From positions 62,001-126,000 of the forward strand of contig NZ_FYBQ01000001.1 in the NCBI RefSeq assembly GCF_900186125.1: 64,000 bases of DNA, in the 5' to 3' direction. The translations under genes were made by a program, and so were the position numbers. Source of the DNA: Listeria goaensis (GTDB lineage: Bacteria > Bacillota > Bacilli > Lactobacillales > Listeriaceae). Under the pieces are notes generated by a model, which searched no databases, had not been told where the DNA came from, and was given only the letters and a program-made list of their open reading frames with translations. Shown in pieces: positions 8,926-19,051 of this stretch (positions are counted from its first letter, which is position 1; every line of letters starts with the position of its first letter).

Positions 8926-11139
8926 ATGGAGGAGAAATACATTCGGCAAGATTTAAATATATTTGGTATGACGTGTGCGGCCTGCTCGACGCGCGTTGAA
9001 AAATCATTAAATAAAGCAGATGGCGTTAAGCAGGCGAACGTCAATTTGGTAACGGAAAGCGCGGCGGTTTACTATGACCCAGACGTGATTTCGCCAGATG
9101 GTTTGATTGGGGTTGTCAAGCACGCAGGATATGATGCGAAAGAAAAAATGTCCAAAGCCGAAAAAGACGAAATTTTAGCGAAGAATTTCCAAAAAGAAGT
9201 TTGGCGTTTTGTCATTTCGGCGATTCTTTCGCTTCCGCTCTTACTTACGATGATTTCACATATTCCCGGGCTTGCTACGACAAGCTTTGCCCACACTGTG
9301 ATGAACGTCATTAACCCGACAGTTCAACTCGTTTTAGCCAGCATTGTGCAGTTTATTATTGGTTATCGTTTTTATGACGGAGCTTACAAAGCACTTCGGG
9401 GGAAAAGCGCGAATATGGATGTTCTCGTCGTACTTGGAACGAGCGCAGCTTATTTTTACAGCCTTGTCGAGTATATTTTGCAAATGACAGGACAAACAGA
9501 TATGCCGCATTATTATTTTGAAACGAGTGCGATTCTGATTACGCTCATTTTGCTTGGGAAACTACTCGAAAGCTATGCGACTTCACGCACGACGGAATCC
9601 ATCGCAGGGTTACTAAAACTTCAATCGAAAGAAGCGAACGTGCTTCGCGACGGAAAAGAATGGAAGGTACCGCTTGAAGAGCTCCGCCTAGAGGATATTT
9701 TAGTCATTCGTCCGGGCGAAAAAATACCCATAGATGGTATTATTGTATCTGGCGAAACGAGTATCGACGAGTCAATGATTTCCGGAGAACCAGTCCCCGT
9801 GAATAAAAAAGCAGGCGACGACGTCATCGGTGGTACGGTGAATTTTGATGGTGCCTTGCAAGTTCGCGTAACGAAACGAATGGAAGAAACCGTCTTGCAA
9901 TCAATTATTCGATTAGTAGAAGAGGCTCAAGGTGTGAAAGCTCCTATCCAAAGAATCGCCGATAAAATTTCAGGTATTTTTGTTCCCGTAGTTTTAGGCA
10001 TCGCCCTTGTTGTTTTCATTACTTGGCTTTTAGTCGGCGGCGAATTGAGTCACGCGCTTGAAGTCGCTATCGCCGTGCTTGTCATCGCCTGTCCATGTGC
10101 GCTCGGCCTAGCGACTCCAACCGCCATTATGGCTGGAACTGGGAAAGGCGCTGAAAATGGTATTCTATTCAAAGGTGGAGAACATCTTGAACGAACTTCA
10201 AAAGTGGATACTATCATTTTCGATAAAACAGGCACACTTACAGAAGGCAAATTAAATGTAACAGATATTTTTAGTGTGGACGAACGCTTTCTAAAATATG
10301 CACTCGCAATTGAATCGCAAAATGAACATCCAATTGCTATGGCGATAAATCGGAAGCTGACAGAAGACGGTGTTCAAACGTCTGGCATTGAAATAGGCCG
10401 AGTTCGCGCGAAAGCGGGTCACGGGATGTCAAGCGTCATGGACGGTCAAAAAGTGGAGCTTGGTTCTTACCGGTACATTCAGGCGATAACGGAGCTCACA
10501 GAAGATGTCCGCCAGCAAGTTGAATCCTTTATGCAAGAAGGGAAAACGATTGTCTTGATGGCAATTGAAGGAACTTTTGCGGGAGCCTTTGCGCTATCTG
10601 ATGTGGCACGTCCAGAAGCAGTTCAGGCAATTAAAAGCTTACAAGCACAAGGGATTAAAACTTTTGTTTCATCAGGAGATCAAACGGTTGTCGTTCAAAA
10701 TATGGCCGAAGCACTCAAACTTGATGGATTTTTTGCAGAACAACTTCCTGGGGATAAAAGTGAGTTAGTTGTTAAACTACAAAATGAAGGTCATGTCGTA
10801 GCCTTTGTTGGCGATGGTATAAATGATGCCCCAGCTCTTGCCGCATCTGATGTAGGAATTAGCATCGGAACAGGTACCGACATAGCAATTGAAACTGGTG
10901 ACGTAACGCTTGTTGGCCATCGTTTAACGCTCATTCCAGAAACCGTTGAGCTTAGCCGTGCTACGATGCGAAACATTCGACAAAACTTCTTTTGGGCGTT
11001 AGCCTATAATTGTGCCGGTATTCCAATTGCAGCCCTTGGGCTACTTGCCCCGTGGGTTGCAGGACTTGCCATGGCGTTTAGTTCCGTATCTGTTGTCAGT
11101 AACGCACTGCGACTAAAAAGATATAAATTTAAAAATTAG
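8926..11139 (+). CDS. copA: Copper-exporting P1B-type ATPase CopA
   Basis: A 737-residue ATPase that pumps Cu(I) out of the cytoplasm. It has a single N-terminal heavy-metal domain with GMTCAACS (residues about 14-21), membrane helices, the TGES-equivalent ISGEPVPV actuator loop, the CPC metal site ([13 protein letters not shown], near residue 388), phosphorylation motif DKTGTLT (near 433), NEHP and [10 protein letters not shown], then two C-terminal helices with a YN motif. One heavy-metal domain instead of two is common in Listeria. It is 14 bases from csoR and 12 from copZ, so the three form one operon. Confidence 0.95.
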   Translation: MEEKYIRQDLNIFGMTCAACSTRVEKSLNKADGVKQANVNLVTESAAVYYDPDVISPDGLIGVVKHAGYDAKEKMSKAEKDEILAKNFQKEVWRFVISAILSLPLLLTMISHIPGLATTSFAHTVMNVINPTVQLVLASIVQFIIGYRFYDGAYKALRGKSANMDVLVVLGTSAAYFYSLVEYILQMTGQTDMPHYYFETSAILITLILLGKLLESYATSRTTESIAGLLKLQSKEANVLRDGKEWKVPLEELRLEDILVIRPGEKIPIDGIIVSGETSIDESMISGEPVPVNKKAGDDVIGGTVNFDGALQVRVTKRMEETVLQSIIRLVEEAQGVKAPIQRIADKISGIFVPVVLGIALVVFITWLLVGGELSHALEVAIAVLVIACPCALGLATPTAIMAGTGKGAENGILFKGGEHLERTSKVDTIIFDKTGTLTEGKLNVTDIFSVDERFLKYALAIESQNEHPIAMAINRKLTEDGVQTSGIEIGRVRAKAGHGMSSVMDGQKVELGSYRYIQAITELTEDVRQQVESFMQEGKTIVLMAIEGTFAGAFALSDVARPEAVQAIKSLQAQGIKTFVSSGDQTVVVQNMAEALKLDGFFAEQLPGDKSELVVKLQNEGHVVAFVGDGINDAPALAASDVGISIGTGTDIAIETGDVTLVGHRLTLIPETVELSRATMRNIRQNFFWALAYNCAGIPIAALGLLAPWVAGLAMAFSSVSVVSNALRLKRYKFKN

Positions 11140-11151
11140 GAGGAGATTAGT

Positions 11152-11358
11152 ATGGAAAAAGAAGTACTAGAAATTGAAGGAATGAGCTGCGATCATTGCA
11201 AAGCGCGCGTTGAAAAAGCGCTAGGAGAATTAGTTGGTGTTTCAGCAGCCACAGTTTCACTTGAAGAAGGAACTGCGACGGTTAGCTTTGATGCTAGCAA
11301 AGTAACCCAAACACAAATGGCGGAAGCTGTTGAAGAAGCAGGCTATGAAGTCGTTTAA
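11152..11358 (+). CDS. copZ: Copper chaperone CopZ
   Basis: A 68-residue ferredoxin-fold heavy-metal-associated protein. The Cu-binding motif is GMSCDHC near the N-terminus, followed by KARVEKAL. It carries Cu(I) to CopA and to the CsoR sensor. It has an AGGAGG site, is last in the csoR-copA-copZ operon, and is closed by a strong terminator. Confidence 0.94.
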   Translation: MEKEVLEIEGMSCDHCKARVEKALGELVGVSAATVSLEEGTATVSFDASKVTQTQMAEAVEEAGYEVV

Positions 11359-11373
11359 TCGCGAAGGAAATAT

Positions 11374-11405
11374 AAAAAGCGCAATCTTTTTTGATTGCGC
11401 TTTTT
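11374..11405 (+). terminator. Intrinsic terminator after copZ
   Basis: A 13-bp perfect stem AAAAAGCGCAATC with a six-T loop and a T-run. It closes the copper operon. Confidence 0.9.
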
Positions 11406-11530
11406 ATATTGTAAGCTTATTACAATTATTTCAATGGAAAAGGATACCATAAACGGGGAAAAACTGTTAAAATAAAAAAGTTAGGATAGTAAATGAAAGT
11501 TGCTATACATAAAGAAAGTGGTGAAGGTTG

Positions 11531-13006
11531 ATGGATCAAAACCAACAACAAGATGAGAATAACTCGAAAAAACAGAAGCCAGGACATGGCTATATTAAAA
11601 TAAAGACATTTCCATTTATTATGCTTTTATTTGCCTTTGTGTTCGTGACAGCGCTTGTTACAACGATTGTGATGTCACTTGGGGAAGATAAACAAGTAAA
11701 AGTTTCCATTCCAGAACGTAAAGAGTTTACAAAATTATATGAAGCGTACGACGAGATTACGAAAAACTTCTACCAAGACACGAATTCAGCAGATTTAGTT
11801 GATGGAGCGATTACAGGGATGATAAATTCGCTAGATGATCCCTACTCAACTTTTATGACAGAAAAAGAGTCGGAGGATTTCAATGATTCGATTAGCTCAA
11901 GCTTTGAAGGAATCGGTGCTGAAATTCAAGAGCAGGACGGAAACATCATGGTCGTTTCACCGATTAAAAATTCTCCAGCTGAAAAAGCGGGCATTAAACC
12001 AAAAGATATTATTTTAAAAGTAGACGGGAAATCAGTCAAAGGTGATACTGCCACAGAAGCAACGAAAAAAATCCGCGGGGAAAAAGGCACGAAAGTAACA
12101 CTTACTATTCAACGCCCTGGTGTTGATAAGCCTTTTGATGTGGTAATCACGCGTGCAGAAATTCCGATTGAAACGGTTTATAAAGAAATGGGCGACGATA
12201 AAATTGCGCACGTCACCATCAGTACTTTCTCTGAGAATACATCTGAAGAACTTTTAAAAGCATTGAAATCACTTGATAAAGAAGGCATGAAAGGTCTTGT
12301 TATGGACCTGCGCGGAAATCCAGGCGGCTTGCTGGATCAAGCGGTAAGTATTGCTAGTATGTTCGTTCCAGATGGGAAAGTGGTTGTGCAAGAAGAGGAC
12401 AAAGATGGCGAGAAAACAGCCATTACAGCAGACAGTTCAGCAAATGATGGCTATAAAGTAAAAGTGCCAACAACGATATTGATTGATAATGGTAGCGCAA
12501 GCGCATCGGAAATTTTAGCAGCAGCAGCGAGTGAATCAGGGGATATTCAAATCGTTGGTACGAAGTCCTTTGGAAAAGGCACGGTCCAAACAGCTAAAAC
12601 TATCGAGGACGGGTCAACGATTAAACTAACCATTGCGAAGTGGCTCACACCAAACGGCACATGGATTCATAAAAAAGGAATTACGCCTGATAAGGTCATC
12701 AGCATGCCAGCTTATGCGACAGCAACAGTTCCGCCTAGCAGCGAGAAATATACAATCAATGATTTTGGCGACAATGTTAAGACCATTGAAGAACTCCTAA
12801 AAGCGCTTGGCTACAATGTTGGCGATGTTGATGGGCTTTACACAACCGAAACCGCCTATGCAGTGGAACGCTTCCAACGTGATAATGATTTAGAACAAAC
12901 AGGCATTATGACTGGGAAAACGACGGACAAGTTAGTGGAGTTGATTCAAAAACAACTAAAGGAAAACGATCCGCAATTAAATGCCGCAAAAGCGATGACC
13001 AAATAA
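11531..13006 (+). CDS. Carboxy-terminal processing protease, CtpA/CtpB type (S41)
   Basis: A 491-residue envelope protease. It has a short cytoplasmic Gln/Lys-rich N-terminus, one membrane helix (about 20-45), a PDZ domain (about 90-175, GIGAEIQEQDG and SPAEKAGIKPKD), an S41 serine-protease core with the Ser region NGSASASEILAAA and Lys region SFGKGTVQ, and a C-terminal peptidoglycan-binding domain (about 415-485, LGYNVGDVDGLY and RFQRDNDL). The Ser/Lys dyad is intact. ATG 11531 is preferred over the adjacent TTG because of GGTGAAGG spacing. It is followed by a MarR gene 25 bases on. Confidence 0.9.
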   Translation: MDQNQQQDENNSKKQKPGHGYIKIKTFPFIMLLFAFVFVTALVTTIVMSLGEDKQVKVSIPERKEFTKLYEAYDEITKNFYQDTNSADLVDGAITGMINSLDDPYSTFMTEKESEDFNDSISSSFEGIGAEIQEQDGNIMVVSPIKNSPAEKAGIKPKDIILKVDGKSVKGDTATEATKKIRGEKGTKVTLTIQRPGVDKPFDVVITRAEIPIETVYKEMGDDKIAHVTISTFSENTSEELLKALKSLDKEGMKGLVMDLRGNPGGLLDQAVSIASMFVPDGKVVVQEEDKDGEKTAITADSSANDGYKVKVPTTILIDNGSASASEILAAAASESGDIQIVGTKSFGKGTVQTAKTIEDGSTIKLTIAKWLTPNGTWIHKKGITPDKVISMPAYATATVPPSSEKYTINDFGDNVKTIEELLKALGYNVGDVDGLYTTETAYAVERFQRDNDLEQTGIMTGKTTDKLVELIQKQLKENDPQLNAAKAMTK

Positions 13007-13031
13007 GAGATACACACAGGAGGATATTGAA

Positions 13032-13445
13032 GTGGATAACTATTTAGAAATTGAAGCAGCCGTCAAAAGAGTATTCAGCAGTTTTCGCCATGATATTGAA
13101 TCTGTTTTAGACAAAAAAATGAGCAGCGGTGAATACCGCGTCTTGAGATTGATTAGTAGTGGTGTTAATAAAACGAGTGATTTAGCTAGAAAACTGGACG
13201 TTTCGGCGAGTCACATTACATCACTCACGGACGCGCTAGTCGCTCGTTCGCTTATTACGCGCAATCGTTTAACAGAAGATAGACGCATCATTTTGCTTTC
13301 ACTCACTGACGAAGCGGAGAAAATTGTTAAGGAAGTCAGCAAACGAAAACGCGAATTAATTGTAAAACGCTTCGCTGTCTTTTCAGATGCCGAACAAGAA
13401 GAATTTAAACGGCTATTAAAAAAGTTAGCGGACTCAATTGATTGA
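13032..13445 (+). CDS. MarR family transcriptional regulator
   Basis: A 137-residue winged-helix regulator. The DNA-binding core is visible: TSDLARKLDVSASHITSLTDALVARSLITRNRLTEDRRIILLSLT split over residues about 55-100, including the wing motif DRR. GTG start behind AGGAGGAT. It is downstream of the ctpA-like gene and upstream of an Mn-type ABC operon with its own promoter and a terminator between them, so a link to either is unproven. The ligand is unknown. Confidence 0.87.
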   Translation: MDNYLEIEAAVKRVFSSFRHDIESVLDKKMSSGEYRVLRLISSGVNKTSDLARKLDVSASHITSLTDALVARSLITRNRLTEDRRIILLSLTDEAEKIVKEVSKRKRELIVKRFAVFSDAEQEEFKRLLKKLADSID

Positions 13446-13471
13446 ACCTCACGTATGTGAGGTTCTTTTTT
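13444..13471 (+). terminator. Intrinsic terminator after marR-like gene
   Basis: A 9-bp stem GAACCTCAC with a GTAT loop and a T-run, overlapping the stop codon. Confidence 0.85.
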
Positions 13472-13482
13472 ATACAAAAACC

Positions 13483-13511
13483 TTGCCTTTTTAAAATGTC
13501 TCGATTATACT
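13483..13511 (+). promoter_or_regulatory. SigA-type promoter for the mnt-type ABC operon
   Basis: TTGCCT (13483-13488) and TATACT (13506-13511) with a 17-base spacer, about 75 bases before the ATPase gene. I could not pick out a convincing MntR or Zur operator in this leader. Confidence 0.6.
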
Positions 13512-13585
13512 AAAATAAAAGTTGGTCAAAGGAAACAATTTTAGTTTTAGTTCAAAAAGAGTCTTTTAGGAAAGAGGAGGATTTT

Positions 13586-14299
13586 ATGGATATTACAAAT
13601 ATCACGGTTCGATACGAAGATAAAGTTGTGTTGGACGATATTAGTGTTGCGATAAAGCTTGGAAAATTAACGGGAATTATTGGGCCTAACGGGGCTGGGA
13701 AATCGACGTTACTAAAAGCGATGATGGGGCTCGTGAAGCGTGAAGCGGGAGAGGTGATGATTTCGGATGTGGCGCTTATAAAAGTGAAACAAAAAATTGC
13801 TTATGTTCCGCAACGTAGTGAAATCGATTTAACTTTTCCTATAACTGTCCAAGAAACGGTTCTGCTTGGAACCTATCCAAGTTTGCGGTTGATGCAAAAG
13901 CCCGGAAAGAAAGAAAAAGAGCGGGCGCATCAGGCGCTTAAACAAGTTGGAATGGAAAGCTATGCAAAGAAACAAATTGGTCAATTATCTGGCGGACAAT
14001 TGCAACGCGTTTTTATTGCACGAGCGCTAGCACAAAATGCGGAAATTTTTTTGCTAGATGAACCTTTTGCGGGAATTGATGCGACGAGTGAAAGATTTAT
14101 TATGGGACTGCTGAAAAAACTGCGCGACTCTGGCAAAACAATTGTCGTTGTTCACCATGATTTTCATAAAGTAGCAGAATATTTCGATGAGATTATTTTA
14201 CTAAATAAAAAATTAATTACAGCTGGACCTGTTGAGGCTCATTTTACAGACGAGATGATTAAACGAGCTTATGAGGTTCAAATGGTGAGGGGCGGATAA
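13586..14299 (+). CDS. mntB: Metal (Mn/Zn) ABC transporter ATP-binding protein
   Basis: A 237-residue ABC ATPase with Walker A GPNGAGKST, Q-loop YVPQRSE, signature LSGGQLQR, Walker B IFLLDEPF and the H-loop VHHDF. It powers uptake by the permease and lipoprotein encoded next. The order ATPase-permease-binding protein and the family assignment match the Listeria manganese transporter and Bacillus MntABCD. Zinc cannot be excluded from the ATPase alone. GAGGAGG site, one base from the permease gene. Confidence 0.88.
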   Translation: MDITNITVRYEDKVVLDDISVAIKLGKLTGIIGPNGAGKSTLLKAMMGLVKREAGEVMISDVALIKVKQKIAYVPQRSEIDLTFPITVQETVLLGTYPSLRLMQKPGKKEKERAHQALKQVGMESYAKKQIGQLSGGQLQRVFIARALAQNAEIFLLDEPFAGIDATSERFIMGLLKKLRDSGKTIVVVHHDFHKVAEYFDEIILLNKKLITAGPVEAHFTDEMIKRAYEVQMVRGG

Positions 14300-14300
14300 A

Positions 14301-15134
14301 ATGGAATTTGTTCAAGGATTATTTGAATACCAATTTCTACAAAAAGCATTGCTTACGTCTGTTGCGGTAGGAATTGTGTGCGGCGTCATTGGTAGTTTTA
14401 TCATTTTGCGTGGTATGTCGCTGATGGGGGATGCAATTAGTCATGCGGTGTTACCAGGCGTTGCGATTTCGTATATGGCAGGCATTAATTTTTTCTTTGG
14501 GGCGGTGCTATTCGGTATTTTGGCGGCGTTCGGGATTGGATTTGTGAACCAAAAAAGTACGATTAAAAGCGATACGGCGATTGGAATCGTATTTAGTGCT
14601 TTTTTTGCACTAGGCATTATTTTAATTACGCTTGCGAAAAGCAGCACGGATTTGTATCACATTTTGTTTGGGAATGTACTCGCTGTACGTTCATCAGACA
14701 TGTGGCTGACGATTGGAATTGCGGCCATTGTCGTCACATTAATTGGCCTTTTTTACAAAGAATTGTTTATCAGTTCTTTTGATCCGGTTGTGGCCGAAAC
14801 ATATGGCTATAACACGCGCTTCTTGCACTATTTTCTTATGTTGATGCTCACGCTCGTGACGGTTGCGGCGCTGCAAACAGTGGGGATTATTCTCGTCGTT
14901 GCACTGCTCATTACGCCAGCTGCTACAGCGTATTTAATCACCCACTGGCTGAAGACGATGATTTTTCTGGCTGCTTCATTCGGTGCAGTGAGTTCTGTGA
15001 TTGGGCTGTTTTTAAGCTATCGCTATAACTTGGCTTCCGGCGCAACCATTGTACTCACGGCAACGCTTTTATTTATCATCATTTTTATAAGCAAAAATCT
15101 TATTTTAGTTAAAAAGAAAGGGGTTTTAGGATGA
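14301..15134 (+). CDS. mntC: Metal (Mn/Zn) ABC transporter permease
   Basis: A 277-residue permease of the ABC-3 family with about eight membrane helices. The family segments [19 protein letters not shown] (early) and [12 protein letters not shown] (late) are visible. It forms the metal channel for the adjoining ATPase and overlaps the lipoprotein gene by four bases (ATGA), which indicates translational coupling. Metal identity is inferred from the binding-protein partner. Confidence 0.88.
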   Translation: MEFVQGLFEYQFLQKALLTSVAVGIVCGVIGSFIILRGMSLMGDAISHAVLPGVAISYMAGINFFFGAVLFGILAAFGIGFVNQKSTIKSDTAIGIVFSAFFALGIILITLAKSSTDLYHILFGNVLAVRSSDMWLTIGIAAIVVTLIGLFYKELFISSFDPVVAETYGYNTRFLHYFLMLMLTLVTVAALQTVGIILVVALLITPAATAYLITHWLKTMIFLAASFGAVSSVIGLFLSYRYNLASGATIVLTATLLFIIIFISKNLILVKKKGVLG

Positions 15135-16051
15135 AACGTGTTATTTTATTTGCGAGTTTCCTCGCTTTGGTCGTGCTTGGTGCGTGCGGTGCGGCTAGCG
15201 ATAAAGAAAAATCAACTGACAAATTGCAAGTTGTCGCCACGTATTCGATTTTAGCAGATATGGTGAAAAATGTTGGCGGAGATAAAATTGATTTATATAA
15301 CATTGTGCAGGCAGGCGTAGATCCGCATGAATACGATTTGTTACCGGAGGACATTCAGAAAGCAACGGATGCGGATGTTATTTTTTACAACGGTTTAAAT
15401 CTTGAAATGGGCAATGGCTGGTTTACGAAGATGCTTGAAACGGCCGGGAAATCGCAAGACGATGCAACAGTTTTGAGTGAAGGTGTAAAACCGAAATATT
15501 TGACGGAAAAGGGGAAGGAGAGTGAAACGGATCCGCACGCTTGGTTAGATGTATCAAACGGGATTATTTATGTGAAAAACATTGAGAAGGCACTTTCCAA
15601 AAAAGATCCTGATAATAAAGCGTATTACGAAAAACGGGCTAAGGACTATATTGCCAAATTGGAGAAACTAGATGCGGAAGGCCTTGCTGCTTTCGGTGAT
15701 TTGAATGAGAATCAGAAGACGCTTGTAACAAGTGAGGGAGCGTTTAAATATTTTGCTGAAAGATACGGACTTTCTGCGGCTTACATTTGGGAGATTAATA
15801 CTGAAAGTCAAGGAACTCCGGAACAGATGCGCCAAATTATTAAGACCATTCGTACGCGCAATGTGAAAAGCTTATTTGTTGAAACGAGCGTGGATCCGCG
15901 AAGCATGGAAAGTGTTTCCAAAGAAACGGACGTCCCTATTGTTGCCAAACTGTTTACTGATTCAACAGCGAAAAACGGGACAGCGGGTGACTCGTATTTG
16001 GAAATGATGCAACTCAATTTTGAGCGGATACACGGCGGACTCGCGAAGTAG
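15131..16051 (+). CDS. mntA: Metal-binding lipoprotein of Mn-type ABC transporter
   Basis: A 306-residue cluster A-I (ZnuA/PsaA family) substrate-binding lipoprotein. Signal peptide 1-18 ends in lipobox LGAC, with Cys19 lipidated. Likely metal ligands are His in GVDPHEYDL, His in DPHAWLD, Glu in FVETSVD and Asp in LFTDST. This His-His-Glu-Asp set and the lack of a His-rich loop favour manganese over zinc. No terminator was seen before the next promoter at 16054. Confidence 0.88.
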   Translation: MKRVILFASFLALVVLGACGAASDKEKSTDKLQVVATYSILADMVKNVGGDKIDLYNIVQAGVDPHEYDLLPEDIQKATDADVIFYNGLNLEMGNGWFTKMLETAGKSQDDATVLSEGVKPKYLTEKGKESETDPHAWLDVSNGIIYVKNIEKALSKKDPDNKAYYEKRAKDYIAKLEKLDAEGLAAFGDLNENQKTLVTSEGAFKYFAERYGLSAAYIWEINTESQGTPEQMRQIIKTIRTRNVKSLFVETSVDPRSMESVSKETDVPIVAKLFTDSTAKNGTAGDSYLEMMQLNFERIHGGLAK

Positions 16052-16053
16052 CG

Positions 16054-16110
16054 TTTACTTTTAGCCAGTTCTTTGCTATAATTTTATCTTGTGACAAGGC
16101 GTATCCTTGT
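16054..16110 (+). promoter_or_regulatory. Promoter and leader hairpin of purine permease gene
   Basis: TTTACT (16054-16059) and TATAAT (16077-16082) with a 17-base spacer. The transcript would begin near 16089 and at once form a small hairpin, ACAAGG/CCTTGT (16094-16110). The leader of about 60 bases is too short for a purine riboswitch, and none of its conserved core is seen. Confidence 0.55.
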
Positions 16111-16147
16111 GGGTTGGGAGAGGGACAATTTCATAGAGGGAAGAAAA

Positions 16148-17437
16148 ATGAAAAAAGTTTTTGAACAAATGTTTCAGTTAAAGAAGGAAGGTACGACAAT
16201 TCGCACTGAACTTTTAGCTGGCATGATTGGCTTTTTCACCGTTGTGTACATCATTGTTGTCAACAGTTCGATTTTGAGTGAGGCAGGAATGAGTTACGAG
16301 GGCGTTGTCATCGCAACGATTTTCATTTCCGTAGTAGGCTGTTTTCTAATGGGCTTTTGGGCAAACTTACCGCTTATTTTAATGCCCGGTATGGGGATTA
16401 ATGCGCTGTTTGCATACAGCCTAGTAAACACGATGGGGCTTTCATTCGAGCAAGCGCTCGCTGTCGTTGTCGTGAGCGGTATCATTTTTATGGTGCTTGC
16501 TTTTACCCCTTTGGCTCGAAAATTAAATGAAGCCATTCCACTTGTCTTGAAGCAAGCTATAACAGTTGGACTAGGGTTCTTCTTGATTTTACTTGGCTTA
16601 GAGAAAGGCGGAATTGTAACGCGTGGCAGTCATTCGATTTTAGCGCTTGGTAAATTAGATGACCCCGCCGTTTTAGCGACCATACTCACGCTACTTATAA
16701 CGATGATTCTCGTCATTCGCAAAGTGCCAGGCGGCTTTTTAGTCAGCCTACTCATCGGAACGATCATTGGCTATTTCTTCGGCATAAACGGAAAAGTGAG
16801 CGGAAGCGCGCTTAGCCTCGCACCGTTTAAAGACGTGTTCTTGCAACTCGATTTTTCCGGCATAACGGAAGTGGCCTTCTGGTCTGGCGTATTTTCTCTA
16901 ACGATGGTTGTCGTGTTTGAAACGGTCGGTTTGACATACGGTCAAGTGCGGCAATTAAAACATGAGGAACGCTTACCACGAGTGCTTCAAGCGAGTTCTG
17001 TGACCGTGTTTTTATCCGGGATTTTCGGAACAAGTCCAACGGTTTCCGCACTTGAAAGCGGCTCGATGATTGCAAGCAACGCCAAAACAGGCCTTGCAAG
17101 TGTTACAACGGGTGTTTTGTTCTTATGTTCGCTCTTTTTAATGCCATTCCTTTCAGTTATTCCAAACAGCGCGGTTGCGCCGATTCTAATCATCATCGGG
17201 ATGTCGATGGTACAGGAATTAAAAGAAATGGATTTAAAAAATCCTGCGAATAGTTTTTCAAGCCTACTCATTATTGTCATTATCCCTTTCGCCTACAGTA
17301 TCGCGGACGGAATTGCCGCAGGCTTTATCGCGTACCCCATTTTACATTTATTTGTAAAAAAAGAGGAAAAGATCTCGCCTGTGATGTATGTGATTGCGGC
17401 TTTATTTTTAGCGCAATATATTTTACAATGGATATAA
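16148..17437 (+). CDS. AzgA-type purine (adenine/guanine/hypoxanthine) permease, NCS2
   Basis: A 429-residue membrane protein with about 12-14 helices. AzgA/PbuG family hallmarks are the N-terminal TTIRTELLAGMIGFFTVVYIIVVN, GMGINALFAYSLV in helix 3 and the FGTSPTVSALESGSMIASNAKTGLASV segment. It imports purine bases by proton symport. The ATG at 16148 is chosen. Upstream in-frame codons from 16091 lie in the leader hairpin. It has its own promoter and a downstream terminator, so it stands alone. Confidence 0.87.
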   Translation: MKKVFEQMFQLKKEGTTIRTELLAGMIGFFTVVYIIVVNSSILSEAGMSYEGVVIATIFISVVGCFLMGFWANLPLILMPGMGINALFAYSLVNTMGLSFEQALAVVVVSGIIFMVLAFTPLARKLNEAIPLVLKQAITVGLGFFLILLGLEKGGIVTRGSHSILALGKLDDPAVLATILTLLITMILVIRKVPGGFLVSLLIGTIIGYFFGINGKVSGSALSLAPFKDVFLQLDFSGITEVAFWSGVFSLTMVVVFETVGLTYGQVRQLKHEERLPRVLQASSVTVFLSGIFGTSPTVSALESGSMIASNAKTGLASVTTGVLFLCSLFLMPFLSVIPNSAVAPILIIIGMSMVQELKEMDLKNPANSFSSLLIIVIIPFAYSIADGIAAGFIAYPILHLFVKKEEKISPVMYVIAALFLAQYILQWI

Positions 17438-17445
17438 TGACTCGG

Positions 17446-17477
17446 AAAAGCTGCCCAGTCGATGGGTGGTTTTTCTT
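17446..17477 (+). terminator. Intrinsic terminator after purine permease gene
   Basis: AAAAGCTGCCCA pairs with TGGGTGGTTTTT, including G-U pairs, over a five-base loop and runs into Ts. Confidence 0.75.
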
Positions 17478-17497
17478 TTTGGAAAAGAGGAGAATAG

Positions 17498-17968
17498 ATG
17501 TACTATTATTATCTCATCACGGTCGCCGTTTTAATTGTCGACCAATTTACAAAATGGCTAGTGGTACAAAATATGGAAATAGGGGAACAAATTACGGTGA
17601 TTCCGAATTTCCTTTACTGGCTAAGTTACCGAAATAACGGAGCTGCTTGGAGCATTTTAGAAGGAAAAATGTGGCTCTTCTACATTATTACTGTCATCGT
17701 TGTCGGCATTATTGTTTATATTATGCAAAAGTATGCGAAAGGTCACACATTATTTTCTGTTAGCTTGGCGCTCATTTTAGGCGGAGCTTTAGGGAATTTC
17801 ATTGACCGATTATTGCATCAGGAAGTCGTGGATTTCATTGCCACCGTGTGGGGAAGCTATCATTTTCCGATTTTTAATATTGCGGATGCCTCGCTATCAA
17901 TTGGGGTAGTGCTCATGCTTATTTACGTCTTTTTAGATGATCGCAAAACGAAAGGAACGAATTCATGA
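17498..17968 (+). CDS. lspA: Lipoprotein signal peptidase (signal peptidase II)
   Basis: A 156-residue membrane aspartyl protease with four helices that removes signal peptides from prolipoproteins. Conserved motifs are DQFTKW near the start, RNNGAAWS, GNFIDRL (first catalytic Asp) and FNIADASLSIG (second catalytic Asp). RBS AAAAGAGGAG. It overlaps rluD by four bases. Its substrates in this window include the Mn-binding lipoprotein and the lipoprotein at 19.05 kb. Confidence 0.95.
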   Translation: MYYYYLITVAVLIVDQFTKWLVVQNMEIGEQITVIPNFLYWLSYRNNGAAWSILEGKMWLFYIITVIVVGIIVYIMQKYAKGHTLFSVSLALILGGALGNFIDRLLHQEVVDFIATVWGSYHFPIFNIADASLSIGVVLMLIYVFLDDRKTKGTNS

Positions 17969-18864
17969 AGCTTGAAATTACTGAAGAAATGAAAGGCGCC
18001 CGCCTAGATAAGGCACTTAGTGAACTGACCGATTTAAGCCGTTCACTTGTTCAATCGATGCTAAAGTCGGGTGATGTTCTTGTAAATAGCGAAAGCGTCA
18101 AAGCGAACTATAAAGTGCAAACGGGCGACGTTATCACCTACCAAATTCGGGAGGTCACAGAACTTGTTGCGGAAGCAGAGGATATCCCACTCGATATTTA
18201 TTACGAAGATCAAGATGTTTTGGTCGTGAATAAACCGCAAGGCATGGTCGTTCACCCGGCAGCGGGCCACATGTCCGGTACGCTTGTGAACGCGCTACTT
18301 TATCATTGTAAGGATTTGTCGGGGATAAATGGGGTCGTCCGTCCTGGCATTGTTCACCGTATCGATAAAGATACGTCGGGGCTTCTAATGGTGGCGAAAA
18401 ACGATGCGGCACACGAGTCGCTCTCAGAACAGCTGAAGAACAAGACGAGCGACCGGATTTATTTGGCTCTCGTCCATGGTGATATTAAGCACCAAAAGGG
18501 CACGATTGAAGCGCCGATTGGACGAGCAAAAGAAGATCGCAAAAAGATGGCAATTGTTGCAGACGGCAAGGAAGCGCGCACGCATTTTGAAGTCGTCGAA
18601 CGATTTGGTGCCTACACGCTTATAAAATGCCAACTAGATACTGGCCGGACGCATCAAATCCGCGTTCATTTGAAATACATCGGGCACCCCCTTGCCGGCG
18701 ACCCGAAATACGGACCAAAAAACACGTTAAAAGGCAACGGCCAATTCTTGCACGCAAGTGAGTTAGGATTTGAACATCCAAAAACGGGCGAGCGCCTGCA
18801 TTTTAAAGCTCCATTACCAGATGTTTTTCACGAAACCCTCGCAACATTACGCGAATCAAATTGA
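17965..18864 (+). CDS. rluD: 23S rRNA-type pseudouridine synthase, RluD family
   Basis: A 299-residue RluA/RluD-family synthase with an N-terminal S4 RNA-binding domain (residues about 10-60) and the catalytic domain. The active-site motif HRIDKDTSG has the catalytic Asp, preceded by VNKPQGMVVHP, with later GRTHQIRVHL and HPLAGDPKYG. It isomerises uridines in structured RNA. The exact target is inferred as large-subunit rRNA. Translationally coupled to lspA by overlap, the common Firmicute arrangement. Confidence 0.9.
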   Translation: MKLEITEEMKGARLDKALSELTDLSRSLVQSMLKSGDVLVNSESVKANYKVQTGDVITYQIREVTELVAEAEDIPLDIYYEDQDVLVVNKPQGMVVHPAAGHMSGTLVNALLYHCKDLSGINGVVRPGIVHRIDKDTSGLLMVAKNDAAHESLSEQLKNKTSDRIYLALVHGDIKHQKGTIEAPIGRAKEDRKKMAIVADGKEARTHFEVVERFGAYTLIKCQLDTGRTHQIRVHLKYIGHPLAGDPKYGPKNTLKGNGQFLHASELGFEHPKTGERLHFKAPLPDVFHETLATLRESN

Positions 18865-18875
18865 ATATTTTTGGA

Positions 18876-18903
18876 AAAGAGTGCTTTCGTGGTGCTCTTT
18901 TTT
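18876..18903 (+). terminator. Intrinsic terminator after rluD
   Basis: AAAGAGTGC pairs with GTGCTCTTT, two G-U pairs, seven-base loop, T-run. Confidence 0.75.
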
Positions 18904-19051
18904 GTTCGAGAGTTTTGTGTTATATTGGGGGGGAAGTGCACAGCGATAAAAGGGACGGCGGATTTTAAGATAAAATGGTGTTAAAGTAGGGAGCGATTAA
19001 GAGTGACTGGAATCAAGCATGCGCAATTGCATAATGAAAAGAGGCCATAAT

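Noticed and set aside
13512-13585. MntR or Zur operator before the Mn-type ABC operon
   Set aside because: I could see only AT-rich repeats such as TTTTAGTTTTAG and no convincing inverted repeat matching either regulator.
16085-16147. Purine or other riboswitch before the purine permease gene
   Set aside because: The leader is about 60 bases with one small hairpin. None of the conserved purine-riboswitch core could be found.
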